This document shows positions 54,189-62,893 of a stretch of 64,000 bases of DNA, one piece after another. The stretch lies in the NCBI GenBank assembly GCA_963718405.1, contig CAVQYZ010000005.1:186001-250000 (forward strand), written 5' to 3'. Within the stretch, counting starts at the first letter, position 1; each line of letters opens with the position of its first letter. A program made the translations under genes and the position numbers. This stretch comes from Bog-756 sp963718405. GTDB lineage: Bacteria; Actinomycetota; Acidimicrobiia; Acidimicrobiales; RAAP-2. Under the pieces are notes generated by a model. The model searched no databases. It saw only the letters and a list, made by a program, of their open reading frames with translations, and was not told where the DNA came from.

Positions 54189-55693
54189 CCGCGTCCCCGG
54201 TAGGTGGCCCGCGACCCGGCCGCTTCTTTGTTGAGGCGTTTGGTGAGGTGCAGTCCCTCCAGGAGGAACTCCACGGCACTGGCCACCACACCGGGGTCCT
54301 CGGACCCACCGGTCAGCCCCAGCACCGGTGCGGAGAGGGCCGGCATCTGGGCCAGCGTGGTGGCGTAGGCCGACGCAGGCAGATCGTCACCGGCGTGGAC
54401 CACGGTGTCGGTGGTGAAGGCCCCCACCACGGCCTGGGGGTCAGCCAGCACCACCCGGCGGCGGAAGACCAACAAGACCGCGGCGGACACCAGCTGGGAG
54501 AGCAGAACCTGCTCGCGGCCCTCCTCCAGCGACTCGATCTCCACCTTGCCCTGGGTCGAGGACACCAGGGCCTGGAGGTCCGACACCCGGGGCACCGCTT
54601 CGGACTCGCCGTTGCGGAGGGCCCGTCGGGTGGCGTTGGCCACCAGCGTCTCGTAGTTGGCGATGGTCAGGCGGACCGAGACCCCCGAGCGCTGGTTGAG
54701 ATGGGGGCTCTGGCGGGCCAGTTGGCTCAGCTCCGCCACCACCTCGGCCATGAAGTCGGGCACCTCCACCGTCACGGCGGCCCCGCCGTCGGCACCGGGG
54801 CCCGACCCGTTCCGGCCGGGAAGGTCGGCCTCCAGCTCGGCGATGCGGAGCTCGGTGGCGGCGTCAGGGGGATAGTGGGTGCGGATCTGGGCACCGAAGC
54901 GGTCCTTCAGTGGCGTGATGATCCGGCCGCGGTTGGTGTAGTCCTCGGGGTTGGCCGTAGCCACCAGCACGATGTCCAAGGGGAGACGGACCCGGTGGCC
55001 CCGGATCTGCACGTCCCGCTCCTCGAGCACGTTCAACAGACCGACCTGGATGCGCTCGGCCAGGTCGGGGAGCTCGTTGACGGCGAAGATGCCGCGGTTG
55101 AGCCGGGGGACCAGGCCGTAGTGGATGGTCAGTTCGTCGGAGAGGTACCGCCCCTCGGCCACCCGGATGGGGTCGACCTCACCGATGAGGTCGGCGATGG
55201 AGGTGTCCGGGGTGGCCAGCTTCTCGCCGTAGCGGTCGCTCCGGTGCACCCACGAGATGGGGAGGTCGTCTCCCGCCTCAGCCAGGAGGTCCTTGGCGAA
55301 CCGGGAGATCGGGTGGTACGGGTCGTCGTTGATCTCCGAGTGGGCCACGATGGGCAGCCACTCGTCGAGCAGGCCCACCAGCGACCGGATGATCCTGGTC
55401 TTGGCCTGGCCCCGCTCGCCGAGGAGGATGACGTCATGCCCGGCCAGGACGGCGTTCTCCAGCTGGGGCAGGACGGTGTCCTGGAACCCGAGCACTCCGG
55501 TCACCAGGGGCTGGCCGTCGGCGATGCGGGCCGAGGCGTTGCGCCGGATCTCTTCGGCCACCGGTATGGACTTCCATCCCGAATCACGCAGCCGGCCCAG
55601 GGTGGTGATGTCCGGTGGCGGGGTCGACCTCACCGAGAGGTCCAGGTTGGGTTGGATGTCTTCGGTGGCTTCAGAAGGGTCCGACGGAGTCAT
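54185..55693 (-). CDS. Chelatase-type (ChlI/MoxR-like) AAA+ ATPase
   Basis: 502 residues. Walker A is LGERGQAKTRIIRSL, Walker B GIFAVNELPDLAERIQVGLL, sensor 1 VLVATANPEDYTNRGRIITP. A C-terminal helical part includes HLNQRSGVSVRLTIANYETL, as in Mg-chelatase I subunits. Remodels a partner protein using ATP, together with the VWA protein encoded next (GTGA overlap). ATG at 55693 (MTPSDPSEA) chosen over an upstream low-complexity extension. Confidence 0.92.
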   Translation of the reverse strand: MTPSDPSEATEDIQPNLDLSVRSTPPPDITTLGRLRDSGWKSIPVAEEIRRNASARIADGQPLVTGVLGFQDTVLPQLENAVLAGHDVILLGERGQAKTRIIRSLVGLLDEWLPIVAHSEINDDPYHPISRFAKDLLAEAGDDLPISWVHRSDRYGEKLATPDTSIADLIGEVDPIRVAEGRYLSDELTIHYGLVPRLNRGIFAVNELPDLAERIQVGLLNVLEERDVQIRGHRVRLPLDIVLVATANPEDYTNRGRIITPLKDRFGAQIRTHYPPDAATELRIAELEADLPGRNGSGPGADGGAAVTVEVPDFMAEVVAELSQLARQSPHLNQRSGVSVRLTIANYETLVANATRRALRNGESEAVPRVSDLQALVSSTQGKVEIESLEEGREQVLLSQLVSAAVLLVFRRRVVLADPQAVVGAFTTDTVVHAGDDLPASAYATTLAQMPALSAPVLGLTGGSEDPGVVASAVEFLLEGLHLTKRLNKEAAGSRATYRGRG

Positions 55694-55763
55694 GGGGGCG
55701 AGCCTACGCGGGGAAATCGCCGACCGATGCGGCGACCCATCTGGCCTGGGAGCACCCCCCGGC

Positions 55764-56693
55764 TCACCGGAGGAGGCGCATCCCCTCAGGCATGGTCCCG
55801 GGCCAGCCCGCGGCAGTGATCCCTTCGGTGAACGCCGTGGCCAGGGCCTCGGCGGCCCGGGAAGGGACACGATCGCCCCCTCGCACCAGGGCGATGGTCC
55901 GGGTGGGCGCCGGCGTGCGGAACCGGGTGACCCGAAGCCGGGTCTCGCCGGTGGTCACGATGCCCGGCACCACCGCCGCCCCGAGTCCCGCCGCCACCAG
56001 GGCCAGGACGCTCCCCATCTCACCGCCCTCCACGGCCACCAGGGGCTCCACGCCGTGCTCGGCAAAGGTGGCCAGGGTCGAGGTGCGCAGGTCGTAGCCG
56101 GGCCGGAACATCACCATGGGGTACTCGGCCAACTGGGGAACGGTCACCGAGCGCCGCCCGACCAGGGGATGGTCGGGGGTGGTGACCACCACCAGCTCCT
56201 CTTCGGCCAGGGCCTCGCTGACCAGCCCGCGCAGTTGGACCGGGGCGATGGCCAGGGCCAGGTCCAAGGTGCCGGCGTGCAGTTCGTCCACCAGCTGGGG
56301 CGACCCCTGCTCGGACACCCGGATGGCCACGCCCGGGTGCTGGCGGTGGAAGCGGCCCAGCACGCTGGGCAGCAGCGTGGCGCTCAGGCTGGGGGTGGCA
56401 CCCACCGCCACGTGCCCCCGGAGCAGTTTCTCGAGCCCGGAGATCTCGTCCTCGATCGAGGCCAGCTCGGCCACCACCCTCCGGGCGATGGGCAACAACG
56501 TGGCGCCGGCGGCGGTCAGCGTCACCGGGCCGGGGCCGCGGTGGAAGAGCGGCGTGCCCAGCAGCTTCTCCAGCCGACGGATCTGGGCGCTCACCGAGGG
56601 CTGGGCCACCTCCAGGCGCTCGGCAGCCCGGGTGAACTGGCCGTCTTCGGCCACGGCCAGGAAGTACCGGAGCTGATGGACGGCGGGGAGCAT
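55764..56693 (-). CDS. LysR-family transcriptional regulator
   Basis: 309 residues. HTH: HQLRYFLAVAEDGQFTRAAE then LEVAQPSVSAQIRRLEKLLG. The periplasmic-binding-like effector domain contains RGHVAVGATPSLSATLLPSV. Divergent from the succinate dehydrogenase operon; a T-N11-A box lies over its start. CynR/CbbR-like in outline; effector unknown. Confidence 0.92.
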   Translation of the reverse strand: MLPAVHQLRYFLAVAEDGQFTRAAERLEVAQPSVSAQIRRLEKLLGTPLFHRGPGPVTLTAAGATLLPIARRVVAELASIEDEISGLEKLLRGHVAVGATPSLSATLLPSVLGRFHRQHPGVAIRVSEQGSPQLVDELHAGTLDLALAIAPVQLRGLVSEALAEEELVVVTTPDHPLVGRRSVTVPQLAEYPMVMFRPGYDLRTSTLATFAEHGVEPLVAVEGGEMGSVLALVAAGLGAAVVPGIVTTGETRLRVTRFRTPAPTRTIALVRGGDRVPSRAAEALATAFTEGITAAGWPGTMPEGMRLLR

Positions 56694-56707
56694 AGCTAGA
56701 TCCTATG
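56691..56707. promoter_or_regulatory. LysR-type binding box
   Basis: CATAG-CTAGATC-CTATG contains ATAG-N7-CTAT, the classical T-N11-A LysR motif, between lysR and the rightward small ORF/sdh genes. It overlaps the lysR start codon, suggesting autoregulation and control of the divergent genes. Confidence 0.6.
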
Positions 56708-56722
56708 AGAACGAGACGAAAT

Positions 56723-56821
56723 ATGTCTTCGACTTCTGCCGGTGGACTCGATACCCTGTGCGCGGCCGCCTTGGTGGGCACCGTGCTCATCACCGCCCAG
56801 TTGGCGGCGGCCGGACCATAG
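56723..56821 (+). CDS. Possible 32-residue single-helix membrane peptide upstream of sdh
   Basis: Reads MSSTSAGGLDTLCAAALVGT then VLITAQLAAAGP-stop. One hydrophobic helix with Ser/Gly-rich N-terminus and high-GC third codon positions. It ends 24 bases before the cytochrome-subunit gene, so it would be the first gene of the sdh operon. No strong ribosome site (GAGACGA). Could be a small subunit, a leader peptide, or chance. Confidence 0.4.
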   Translation: MSSTSAGGLDTLCAAALVGTVLITAQLAAAGP

Positions 56822-56845
56822 ACACGAGAAGGACGGGGACACGGC

Positions 56846-57706
56846 GTGACTACCTTGGACGATGCCTCACCAGCCCCACCGGCGCCACCAGCCCTTCCGG
56901 CCTCGGTAACCCCGGTTGTTCTGGGAGGGGCCCGAGGCGGCCCGAAGGTTCCGACCCTCCGACAGGACCGGTGGTGGATCCAGCCGGTGGTCACGGTCAC
57001 CGTGCTGACAGCGTTCGTGGGCTACTCGGCCTGGGCCGCCTTCGTGAACAAGGACTACTTCACCAGTGCGAGCCTGCACCGGAACCTGCTCTCGCCGTTC
57101 TATTCGCCGTGCCTGGTGGAGAGTTGCGTCCCCGGCAGCCACCCCACCACCGTCATCACCTGGTGGACCATCACGCCGGCCTTGTTGATCCTGATCTTCC
57201 CGCTCGGATTCCGCATGACCTGCTACTACTACCGCAAGGCCTACTACCGCTCGTTCTGGCTCTCGCCTCCGGGGTGCGCGGTCTCCGACGCCCACGGCTC
57301 CTACAGCGGTGAGACCCGTTTCCCCCTGTTGCTGCAGAACGTCCACCGGTACTTCTTCTACTTCGGCCTCATCTTCAACGTGATCCTGACTGCCGACGCC
57401 GTCGAGGCCTTCCGTCAGCCCGGCATCGGCATCGGATTCAGCGTGGGCACCGCGGTGCTGTGCATCAACGCCACCCTGCTCTGGCTCTACACGTTGAGCT
57501 GTCATGCGTGCCGCCACCTGTGCGGCGGGGGCGTCAAACAGTTCTCCGCCTCTCCCATACGGCACCGGATCTGGAAGACGCTGACCCCGCTCAACGCCAA
57601 GCACATGGTGTTCGCCTGGATGAGCCTGGTCTTCGTGGCCTTCACCGATTTCTACGTGCGGCTGGTGGCGAGCGGGACCATCCACGACTACGGCTTCCAC
57701 TTCTAA
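56846..57706 (+). CDS. Succinate dehydrogenase membrane-anchor cytochrome subunit (actinobacterial Sdh1 type)
   Basis: 286 residues, about five transmembrane helices, with candidate heme or quinone His in NVHRYFFYFGLIFN, LSCHACRHLCGG and NAKHMVFAWMSLVF. This single large anchor is the form seen beside mycobacterial Sdh1 rather than SdhC+SdhD. GTG start. Followed after 14 bases by sdhA. It passes electrons between SdhB and the quinone pool. LysR control from the divergent gene is likely. Confidence 0.88.
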   Translation: MTTLDDASPAPPAPPALPASVTPVVLGGARGGPKVPTLRQDRWWIQPVVTVTVLTAFVGYSAWAAFVNKDYFTSASLHRNLLSPFYSPCLVESCVPGSHPTTVITWWTITPALLILIFPLGFRMTCYYYRKAYYRSFWLSPPGCAVSDAHGSYSGETRFPLLLQNVHRYFFYFGLIFNVILTADAVEAFRQPGIGIGFSVGTAVLCINATLLWLYTLSCHACRHLCGGGVKQFSASPIRHRIWKTLTPLNAKHMVFAWMSLVFVAFTDFYVRLVASGTIHDYGFHF

Positions 57707-57720
57707 GGGGATTCGGACCG

Positions 57721-59562
57721 ATGACTGAGTACGAGACCCACGACTTCGACGTGATCATCGTGGGGGCGGGCGGTGCCGGACTGCGGGCCGCCATCGAAGC
57801 ACGCTCCCGCGGACTGCGCACCGCCCTGGTCTGCAAGTCGCTGCTGGGCAAGGCCCATACGGTCATGGCCGAGGGCGGCGTGGCCGCAGCCCTGGGCAAC
57901 GTCTACGCCGAAGACAGTTGGCAGGTGCACTTCCGCGACACCATGCGGGGCGGCAAGATGCTCAACAACTGGCGCATGGCCCAGCTCCACGCCCAAGAGG
58001 CGCCGGCCCGGGTGCGTGAGCTCGAGGACTGGGGCGCCCTGTTCGACCGGACCAAGGACGGGCTGATCCTCCAGCGCGACTTCGGGGGCCACCGCTTCGC
58101 CCGTCTGGCCCACATCGGTGACCGGACCGGCCTCGAGCTGATCCGGACCCTGCAGCAGAAGGCCGTGGCCGACGGCATCGAAGTGTTCATGGAGCTCAAG
58201 GTGCTCCGCCTCCTCCACGACGCCGACGGCACGGTCTCGGGTCTGGTCGGGTACTGGCGCCCGTCCGGGGAGTTCGTGGTGTTCACGGCCAAGGCGGTGG
58301 TGATGGCCACCGGGGGCGTGGGCAAGAGCTGGATGTACACCTCCAACTCCTGGGAGTCCACCGGGGACGGGCACGCCATGTCGCTGTGGGCCGGAGCCGA
58401 CCTCATCGACATGGAGTCGGTGCAGTTCCACCCCACCGGGATGGTGTGGCCTCTCTCCGTGCGGGGCATCCTGGTGACCGAAGGGGTGCGTGGCGACGGT
58501 GGGGTGCTCCGCAACTCAGAGGGCAAGCGGTTCATGTTCGACTACATCCCGCCCATGTTCGCGGCGGAGACCGCCGACTCCGAGGACGAGGCCGACAAGT
58601 GGTACGACGACCACTCGGCGGGCCGGAGACCCCCCGAGCTGCTCCCCCGCGACGAGGTGGCCCGGTCGATCAACAGCGAGGTCAAAGCGGGCCGGGGCAG
58701 CCCCCACGGCGGCGTGTTCTTGGACATCGCCACCCGGCGCAGCGCCGAGGACATCCGCCGCCGGCTCCCCTCCATGTACCACCAGTTCAAGGAGCTGGCC
58801 GGCGTGGACATCACGGCCGAGGCCATGGAAGTCGGCCCGACCTGCCACTACATCATGGGAGGGGTCCGGGTCGAAGCCGACACCGAGGCCACCACCGTCC
58901 CCGGGCTGTTCGCCGCCGGTGAAGTGGCCGGGGGGATGCACGGGGCCAACCGACTGGGCGGGAACTCCCTCTCGGACCTGTTGGTGTTCGGTCGCCGGGC
59001 CGGCATCGGTGCCGTGGAGTTCGCCTCGGGCCGGAGCGGCAAGGTGCGTGTCGACGAGGGTCAGGTCTCCGAGGCCATCGAGGGCGCAGTGGCCCCGTTC
59101 ACCAACGAAGGGGGCGAGAACCCCTACGACATCCAGCACGACCTCCAGGCCACCATGCAGAGCCTGGTGGGCATCATCCGGACCGCTTCCGAACTGGAGG
59201 AGGCCATGGGCAAGCTCGAGGAGCTCGAGGATCGGGCCAAGCGCATCTCGGTGGGCGGGGATCGCCGCTACAACCCCGGATGGAACCTGACCACCGACCT
59301 GCCGGCCATGCTCACCGTGTCGCGGTGCACCACCCAGGGCGCCATCAACCGCAAGGAGAGCCGGGGCGGGCACACCCGCGACGACTTCCCCAAGCCGGTA
59401 CCCGAGATGGGCTCGGTCAACTTCGTCCAGAGGATCCCCGGAGACGGCACGGGCCACGACGGCGTGGGCGGCACCCCGTCCATCCTGTCCATCACGGTCC
59501 AACCCGAACCCCTCCCGGTGATGCCCGACGATCTCAAAGCGCTGCTCGAGGAGGCGAACTGA
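57721..59562 (+). CDS. sdhA: Succinate dehydrogenase/fumarate reductase flavoprotein subunit
   Basis: 613 residues. FAD site DVIIVGAGGAGLRAAIEARS; HTVMAEGGVAAAL carries the loop of the flavin-linked His region; active-site segments include QFHPTGMVW, LVTEGVRGDGG and GLFAAGEVAGGMHGANRLGG with NSLSDLLVFGRRAG. Oxidises succinate to fumarate in the TCA cycle and respiratory chain. TGATG overlap with sdhB start. Typical length. Confidence 0.96.
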   Translation: MTEYETHDFDVIIVGAGGAGLRAAIEARSRGLRTALVCKSLLGKAHTVMAEGGVAAALGNVYAEDSWQVHFRDTMRGGKMLNNWRMAQLHAQEAPARVRELEDWGALFDRTKDGLILQRDFGGHRFARLAHIGDRTGLELIRTLQQKAVADGIEVFMELKVLRLLHDADGTVSGLVGYWRPSGEFVVFTAKAVVMATGGVGKSWMYTSNSWESTGDGHAMSLWAGADLIDMESVQFHPTGMVWPLSVRGILVTEGVRGDGGVLRNSEGKRFMFDYIPPMFAAETADSEDEADKWYDDHSAGRRPPELLPRDEVARSINSEVKAGRGSPHGGVFLDIATRRSAEDIRRRLPSMYHQFKELAGVDITAEAMEVGPTCHYIMGGVRVEADTEATTVPGLFAAGEVAGGMHGANRLGGNSLSDLLVFGRRAGIGAVEFASGRSGKVRVDEGQVSEAIEGAVAPFTNEGGENPYDIQHDLQATMQSLVGIIRTASELEEAMGKLEELEDRAKRISVGGDRRYNPGWNLTTDLPAMLTVSRCTTQGAINRKESRGGHTRDDFPKPVPEMGSVNFVQRIPGDGTGHDGVGGTPSILSITVQPEPLPVMPDDLKALLEEAN

Positions 59563-60596
59563 TGGCCGACGACCCTGCGACCAGCAACCAGAGCGGCGAA
59601 GTCACCATGCGGCTGTGGCGCGGCGACGACACCGGGGGTGAGTTCCTCGACTACGAGATGCCGGCCCAGGAGGGGGAGGTGGTTCTCGATGTCATCCACC
59701 GGGTGCAAGCCACCAAAGCTCCCGATCTGGCCTGCCGGTGGAACTGCAAGGCCGGCAAGTGCGGCTCCTGTTCGGCGGAGATCAACGGCCGCCCGGCCCT
59801 GATGTGCATGACCCGGATGGACACCCTGCCGCCCGGCGAGCCGGTGACGGTGGCGCCCATGCGCACCTTTCCCATTATGCGGGACCTGGTCACCGATGTC
59901 TCGTACAACTACGAGGTAGCCAAGCGGATCCCACCGTTCAATCCCCGGCCCAAGACCGCCGACGAGGAGGAGGCCGGCGGCTACCGGATGCAGCAGATCG
60001 ACGTGGAGCGGAGCCAGGAGTTCCGCAAGTGCATCGAGTGCTACCTGTGCCAGGACGTGTGCCACGTCATCCGGGACCACGAGGAGAACAAGACCTCCTA
60101 CGCCGGCCCGCGCTTCTTCGCCCGGTCGGCAGAGTTGGAGATGCACCCGCTGGACGTGAACGACCGCCGCGAGCTGCTCCAACAAGAGCAGGGTCTGGGC
60201 AAGTGCAACATCACCAAGTGCTGCACCGAGGTGTGTCCCGAACACATCAAGATCACCGACAACGCCATCATCCCGCTGAAGGAGCGGGTGGTCGACGCCT
60301 CCTACGACCCCGTGGCGTGGCTGGGTCGCAAGATCAGGAGCCGCAAGAAGAACACCCCGGCCGAGGCGTCGGCCCTGTCACCGGCTACCGGGCCGGCCGC
60401 GGTGCAACCCCCGGCGCCGGTGCACGGGATCCCCGCTCCCCACCCCCAGGCGGTGGCGGTGGCCCCGATCACCACGGTGCCGGCCGCAGATCCGGCCAAC
60501 GACCCGGACCTGACGGAGAACTCGGCTCCCACCCCGACTGCGGCCGTCGAACCACCGGCCGTCACTGACCCCGGTGGGGATGCGCCTGCCGAGTGA
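59562..60596 (+). CDS. sdhB: Succinate dehydrogenase iron-sulfur subunit with long C-terminal tail
   Basis: 344 residues. 2Fe-2S ligands CRWNCKAGKCGSCSAEINGR; 4Fe-4S and 3Fe-4S ligands CIECYLCQDVC and CNITKCCTEVCPEHI. Core ends near residue 255; the last 90 residues are a Pro/Ala-rich, low-complexity tail (PAAVQPPAPVHGIPAPHPQA), unusual for the family. Start overlaps the sdhA stop. Completes the complex with SdhA and the cytochrome subunit. Confidence 0.95.
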   Translation: MADDPATSNQSGEVTMRLWRGDDTGGEFLDYEMPAQEGEVVLDVIHRVQATKAPDLACRWNCKAGKCGSCSAEINGRPALMCMTRMDTLPPGEPVTVAPMRTFPIMRDLVTDVSYNYEVAKRIPPFNPRPKTADEEEAGGYRMQQIDVERSQEFRKCIECYLCQDVCHVIRDHEENKTSYAGPRFFARSAELEMHPLDVNDRRELLQQEQGLGKCNITKCCTEVCPEHIKITDNAIIPLKERVVDASYDPVAWLGRKIRSRKKNTPAEASALSPATGPAAVQPPAPVHGIPAPHPQAVAVAPITTVPAADPANDPDLTENSAPTPTAAVEPPAVTDPGGDAPAE

Positions 60597-60656
60597 GCAG
60601 GCTCCGATCCGACCGGGTCACGGCTGAGGCCCGACGACGCGGGCGGACCTCCTGAC

Positions 60657-61103
60657 GTGGTCCAGTTCCTGAGCCCGTCGTGGGCCGAGGAGTTCAATGC
60701 CGCCCTCGAGGGGGTGGAACTTCCCGGACCCGGCCCGGAGGCCGGCCTGGCCGCCGTCGATGGCCGCTTTACCGTGGTCCAAGAGGTCCACGGTGGTCCT
60801 GACGGGGACGTATCGGTGGTGCTCCGGGTCGACGACGGCTCGCTCCGGTTCCGGGTCGAGCAGGCCTCGCAACACGGGACCACCGACGCCGGCGCAGCCG
60901 ACGAGTGGCGGGCGGATGTGACCATCGTCATCTCCTACGAGGACGCCGCGGCCCTGTCCAAGGGTGAGATGGCTCCGGCTGAGGCCCTCAATGCCGGCCG
61001 GATCCGTGTGCGGGGAGACCTCTCGGTGCTGGTGGCCGCCCAGGAGATGCTGGTGGCCGCCCGCTCCGCCACCCAGGCGCTGGCGGCATCGACCACCTAC
61101 TGA
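60657..61103 (+). CDS. SCP2 sterol-carrier-domain protein
   Basis: 148 residues. FLSPSWAEEFNAALEG opens, and VTIVISYEDAAALSKGEMAP then EALNAGRIRVRGDLSVLVAA is the SCP2 signature. Binds or transfers lipids or acyl-CoA. GTG start. First of a rightward group (SCP2, VOC, VOC, hydrolase) that starts 60 bases after sdhB. Confidence 0.9.
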   Translation: MVQFLSPSWAEEFNAALEGVELPGPGPEAGLAAVDGRFTVVQEVHGGPDGDVSVVLRVDDGSLRFRVEQASQHGTTDAGAADEWRADVTIVISYEDAAALSKGEMAPAEALNAGRIRVRGDLSVLVAAQEMLVAARSATQALAASTTY

Positions 61104-61186
61104 AGGCTCGGCCTTTGGCGTGAGCCGTGGTGGCAGGGGACCCCGGTGACGTGGCAGCGTGGGGTTGGACCACGGAGGTTGACGGT

Positions 61187-61627
61187 GTGCACGTACTGAC
61201 CAGTAGGACCATCATCCATCCCTCGGACCTCGAGGCGTCCCTGGCCTTCTACGGTTCGTCGCTGGACCTGCCGGTGGCCCGGGAGTTCGGCGCCGGGGCG
61301 GGACGCGGCGTGGTCTTCTTCGCCGGGGGCGGCCTGATCGAAGTAGTGGGCCCGCACGACCCATCGCATCCTCGAGACCCATCGGGGTCGCCGGCGGACC
61401 AGGTGGTGGCCTTGTGGTTGCAAGTCCGTTCGGTGGCCGACACCGTGGACGAACTGGCCCGCCGAGGAGTGGAGTTGGCGCGGGGCGCCACCCTCGAGCC
61501 GTGGGGCCTGATCGAAGCCTGGGTCGACGACCCCGACGGGATCAGGATCCATCTTGTCGAAGTGCCCGCCGATCATCCGCTGCGACGAGATCAACGTGAT
61601 CTGGCCATCGGCGGAGGACGGCCGTGA
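61187..61627 (+). CDS. VOC (glyoxalase-fold) protein
   Basis: 146 residues from GTG at 61187, 8 bases after CGGAGG; an upstream GTG would add unlike sequence. TIIHPSDLEASLAFYGSSLD opens; GVELARGATLEPWGLIEAWV with DDPDGIRIHLVEVP closes. The stop overlaps the next VOC gene start (GTGA). Likely a two-subunit or successive-enzyme pair. Reaction unknown. Confidence 0.85.
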   Translation: MHVLTSRTIIHPSDLEASLAFYGSSLDLPVAREFGAGAGRGVVFFAGGGLIEVVGPHDPSHPRDPSGSPADQVVALWLQVRSVADTVDELARRGVELARGATLEPWGLIEAWVDDPDGIRIHLVEVPADHPLRRDQRDLAIGGGRP

Positions 61628-62004
61628 CCCGGTCCGACTACCGGATCGAGGGCCTCGACCACGTGCAGCTGGCCATGCCCGCTGGGCCGGAGGCCGAAGC
61701 CCGGGCCGAGGCGTTCTTCACCGGACTGCTGGGCCTACCCCGGGTACCCAAGCCCCCGGAACTGGCGGCCCGGGGTGGGTGCTGGTTCGAGCGGGGGCCG
61801 GTCAAGCTCCACCTCGGGGTGGAAGAGGACTTCCGACCGGCCCGCAAGGCCCATCCCGGCCTGACGGTGTCGGGACTCGAGGAGCTGTGCCGGGCGCTCG
61901 ACGAGGCCGGCCACCCGACCCGGCGGGCCGAAGACGTCCCGGGGCGGCCCCAGTGGTACGTGGACGACCCCTTCGGCAACCGGATCGAGTTGATCCCGGC
62001 CTGA
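61624..62004 (+). CDS. VOC (glyoxalase-fold) protein
   Basis: 126 residues: IEGLDHVQLAMPAGPEAEAR, AEAFFTGLLGLPRVPKPPEL, FERGPVKLHLGVEEDFRPAR and DDPFGNRIELIPA. The Asp/Asn-rich C-terminal DPFGNRIEL and VKLHLGVEE with Glu and His fit metal-binding VOC enzymes. Coupled to the preceding VOC gene by a 4-base overlap. Confidence 0.88.
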   Translation: MTRSDYRIEGLDHVQLAMPAGPEAEARAEAFFTGLLGLPRVPKPPELAARGGCWFERGPVKLHLGVEEDFRPARKAHPGLTVSGLEELCRALDEAGHPTRRAEDVPGRPQWYVDDPFGNRIELIPA

Positions 62005-62065
62005 AGGTTGTGACGATCGGAGGTCTCGCTCCGGCCGGGGCGAGAGAGCACAGAAAGGGGCAGGA

Positions 62066-62881
62066 ATGCCGGAACTACAGCTGGACGAGGTCACCATCGC
62101 CTACAACGTGTTCGGGTCCGGCGAGCCGGTGGTGTTGGTGTGCGGATGCAGCCAGCCCGCCGTGGCCTGGGAGCTGAACCTGGTCCCCGAGCTGGTCGGG
62201 GCGGGCTACCAGGTGATCACCTTCGACAATCGCGGCGTGGCCCCGTCGTCCTCGCCCCCGGCGCCCTACTCGGTTGGAGAGCTCACCAACGACGCCCTGG
62301 CCCTCATCGACCACCTGGGGATGGCATCGGTCCGGATCGCCGGACACTCGATGGGTGGATGGGTGGCCGAGACCATGGCCATCCGCCATCCGGACCGGGT
62401 GCGGGGAGCCGCCTTCATGGGCAGCTGCAACGTGGCCACCGCCTGGGAGAAGGCCATCACCACCGTGGAGCGCGACCTGGCCCGGCTGGACGCTCCCCTG
62501 CCCCCGCTGTTCTACGCCACCGAGACGCTGCGGTACCTCGCCAACCGCGAGCTACAGGACGACGCCGTGGTGGACGGCTGGCTGTCCCTCATCGCCGACC
62601 TGCCACCGTGGCCCAATCCGGGCCGGCTGGGCCAGTACGAGGCCTGCCTGGCCTGGTCCCTGGACCTGGAGCGGACCCGGGCCTGGCCGGAGATCTCCGT
62701 TCCGTGCCTGGTGCTGGCGTTCGAGGAGGACGTGGACTCCCCACCGGCCCGGGCCCGGGAGGCCGCCGCGGCCATACCCGGGGCCCGCTACGAGGAGATC
62801 CCCGAGGCCAGCCACCTCGGAATCTTCACCCACGGCCCGGCGGTCGGCGCGGTGCTGGCCGACTTCTTCTCGCAGGTCTGA
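62066..62881 (+). CDS. Alpha/beta hydrolase
   Basis: 271 residues. IAYNVFGSGEPVVLVCGCSQ; elbow IAGHSMGGWVAETMA (Ser); LAFEEDVDSPP (acid); IPEASHLGIFTHGP (catalytic His). AAAGGGGC before the ATG is a weak ribosome site. Resembles 3-oxoadipate enol-lactonase-like and thioesterase-like hydrolases. Last gene of the SCP2-VOC-VOC group; converges with the SDR gene. Confidence 0.88.
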   Translation: MPELQLDEVTIAYNVFGSGEPVVLVCGCSQPAVAWELNLVPELVGAGYQVITFDNRGVAPSSSPPAPYSVGELTNDALALIDHLGMASVRIAGHSMGGWVAETMAIRHPDRVRGAAFMGSCNVATAWEKAITTVERDLARLDAPLPPLFYATETLRYLANRELQDDAVVDGWLSLIADLPPWPNPGRLGQYEACLAWSLDLERTRAWPEISVPCLVLAFEEDVDSPPARAREAAAAIPGARYEEIPEASHLGIFTHGPAVGAVLADFFSQV

Positions 62882-62893
62882 CCGCCCTCCGAC

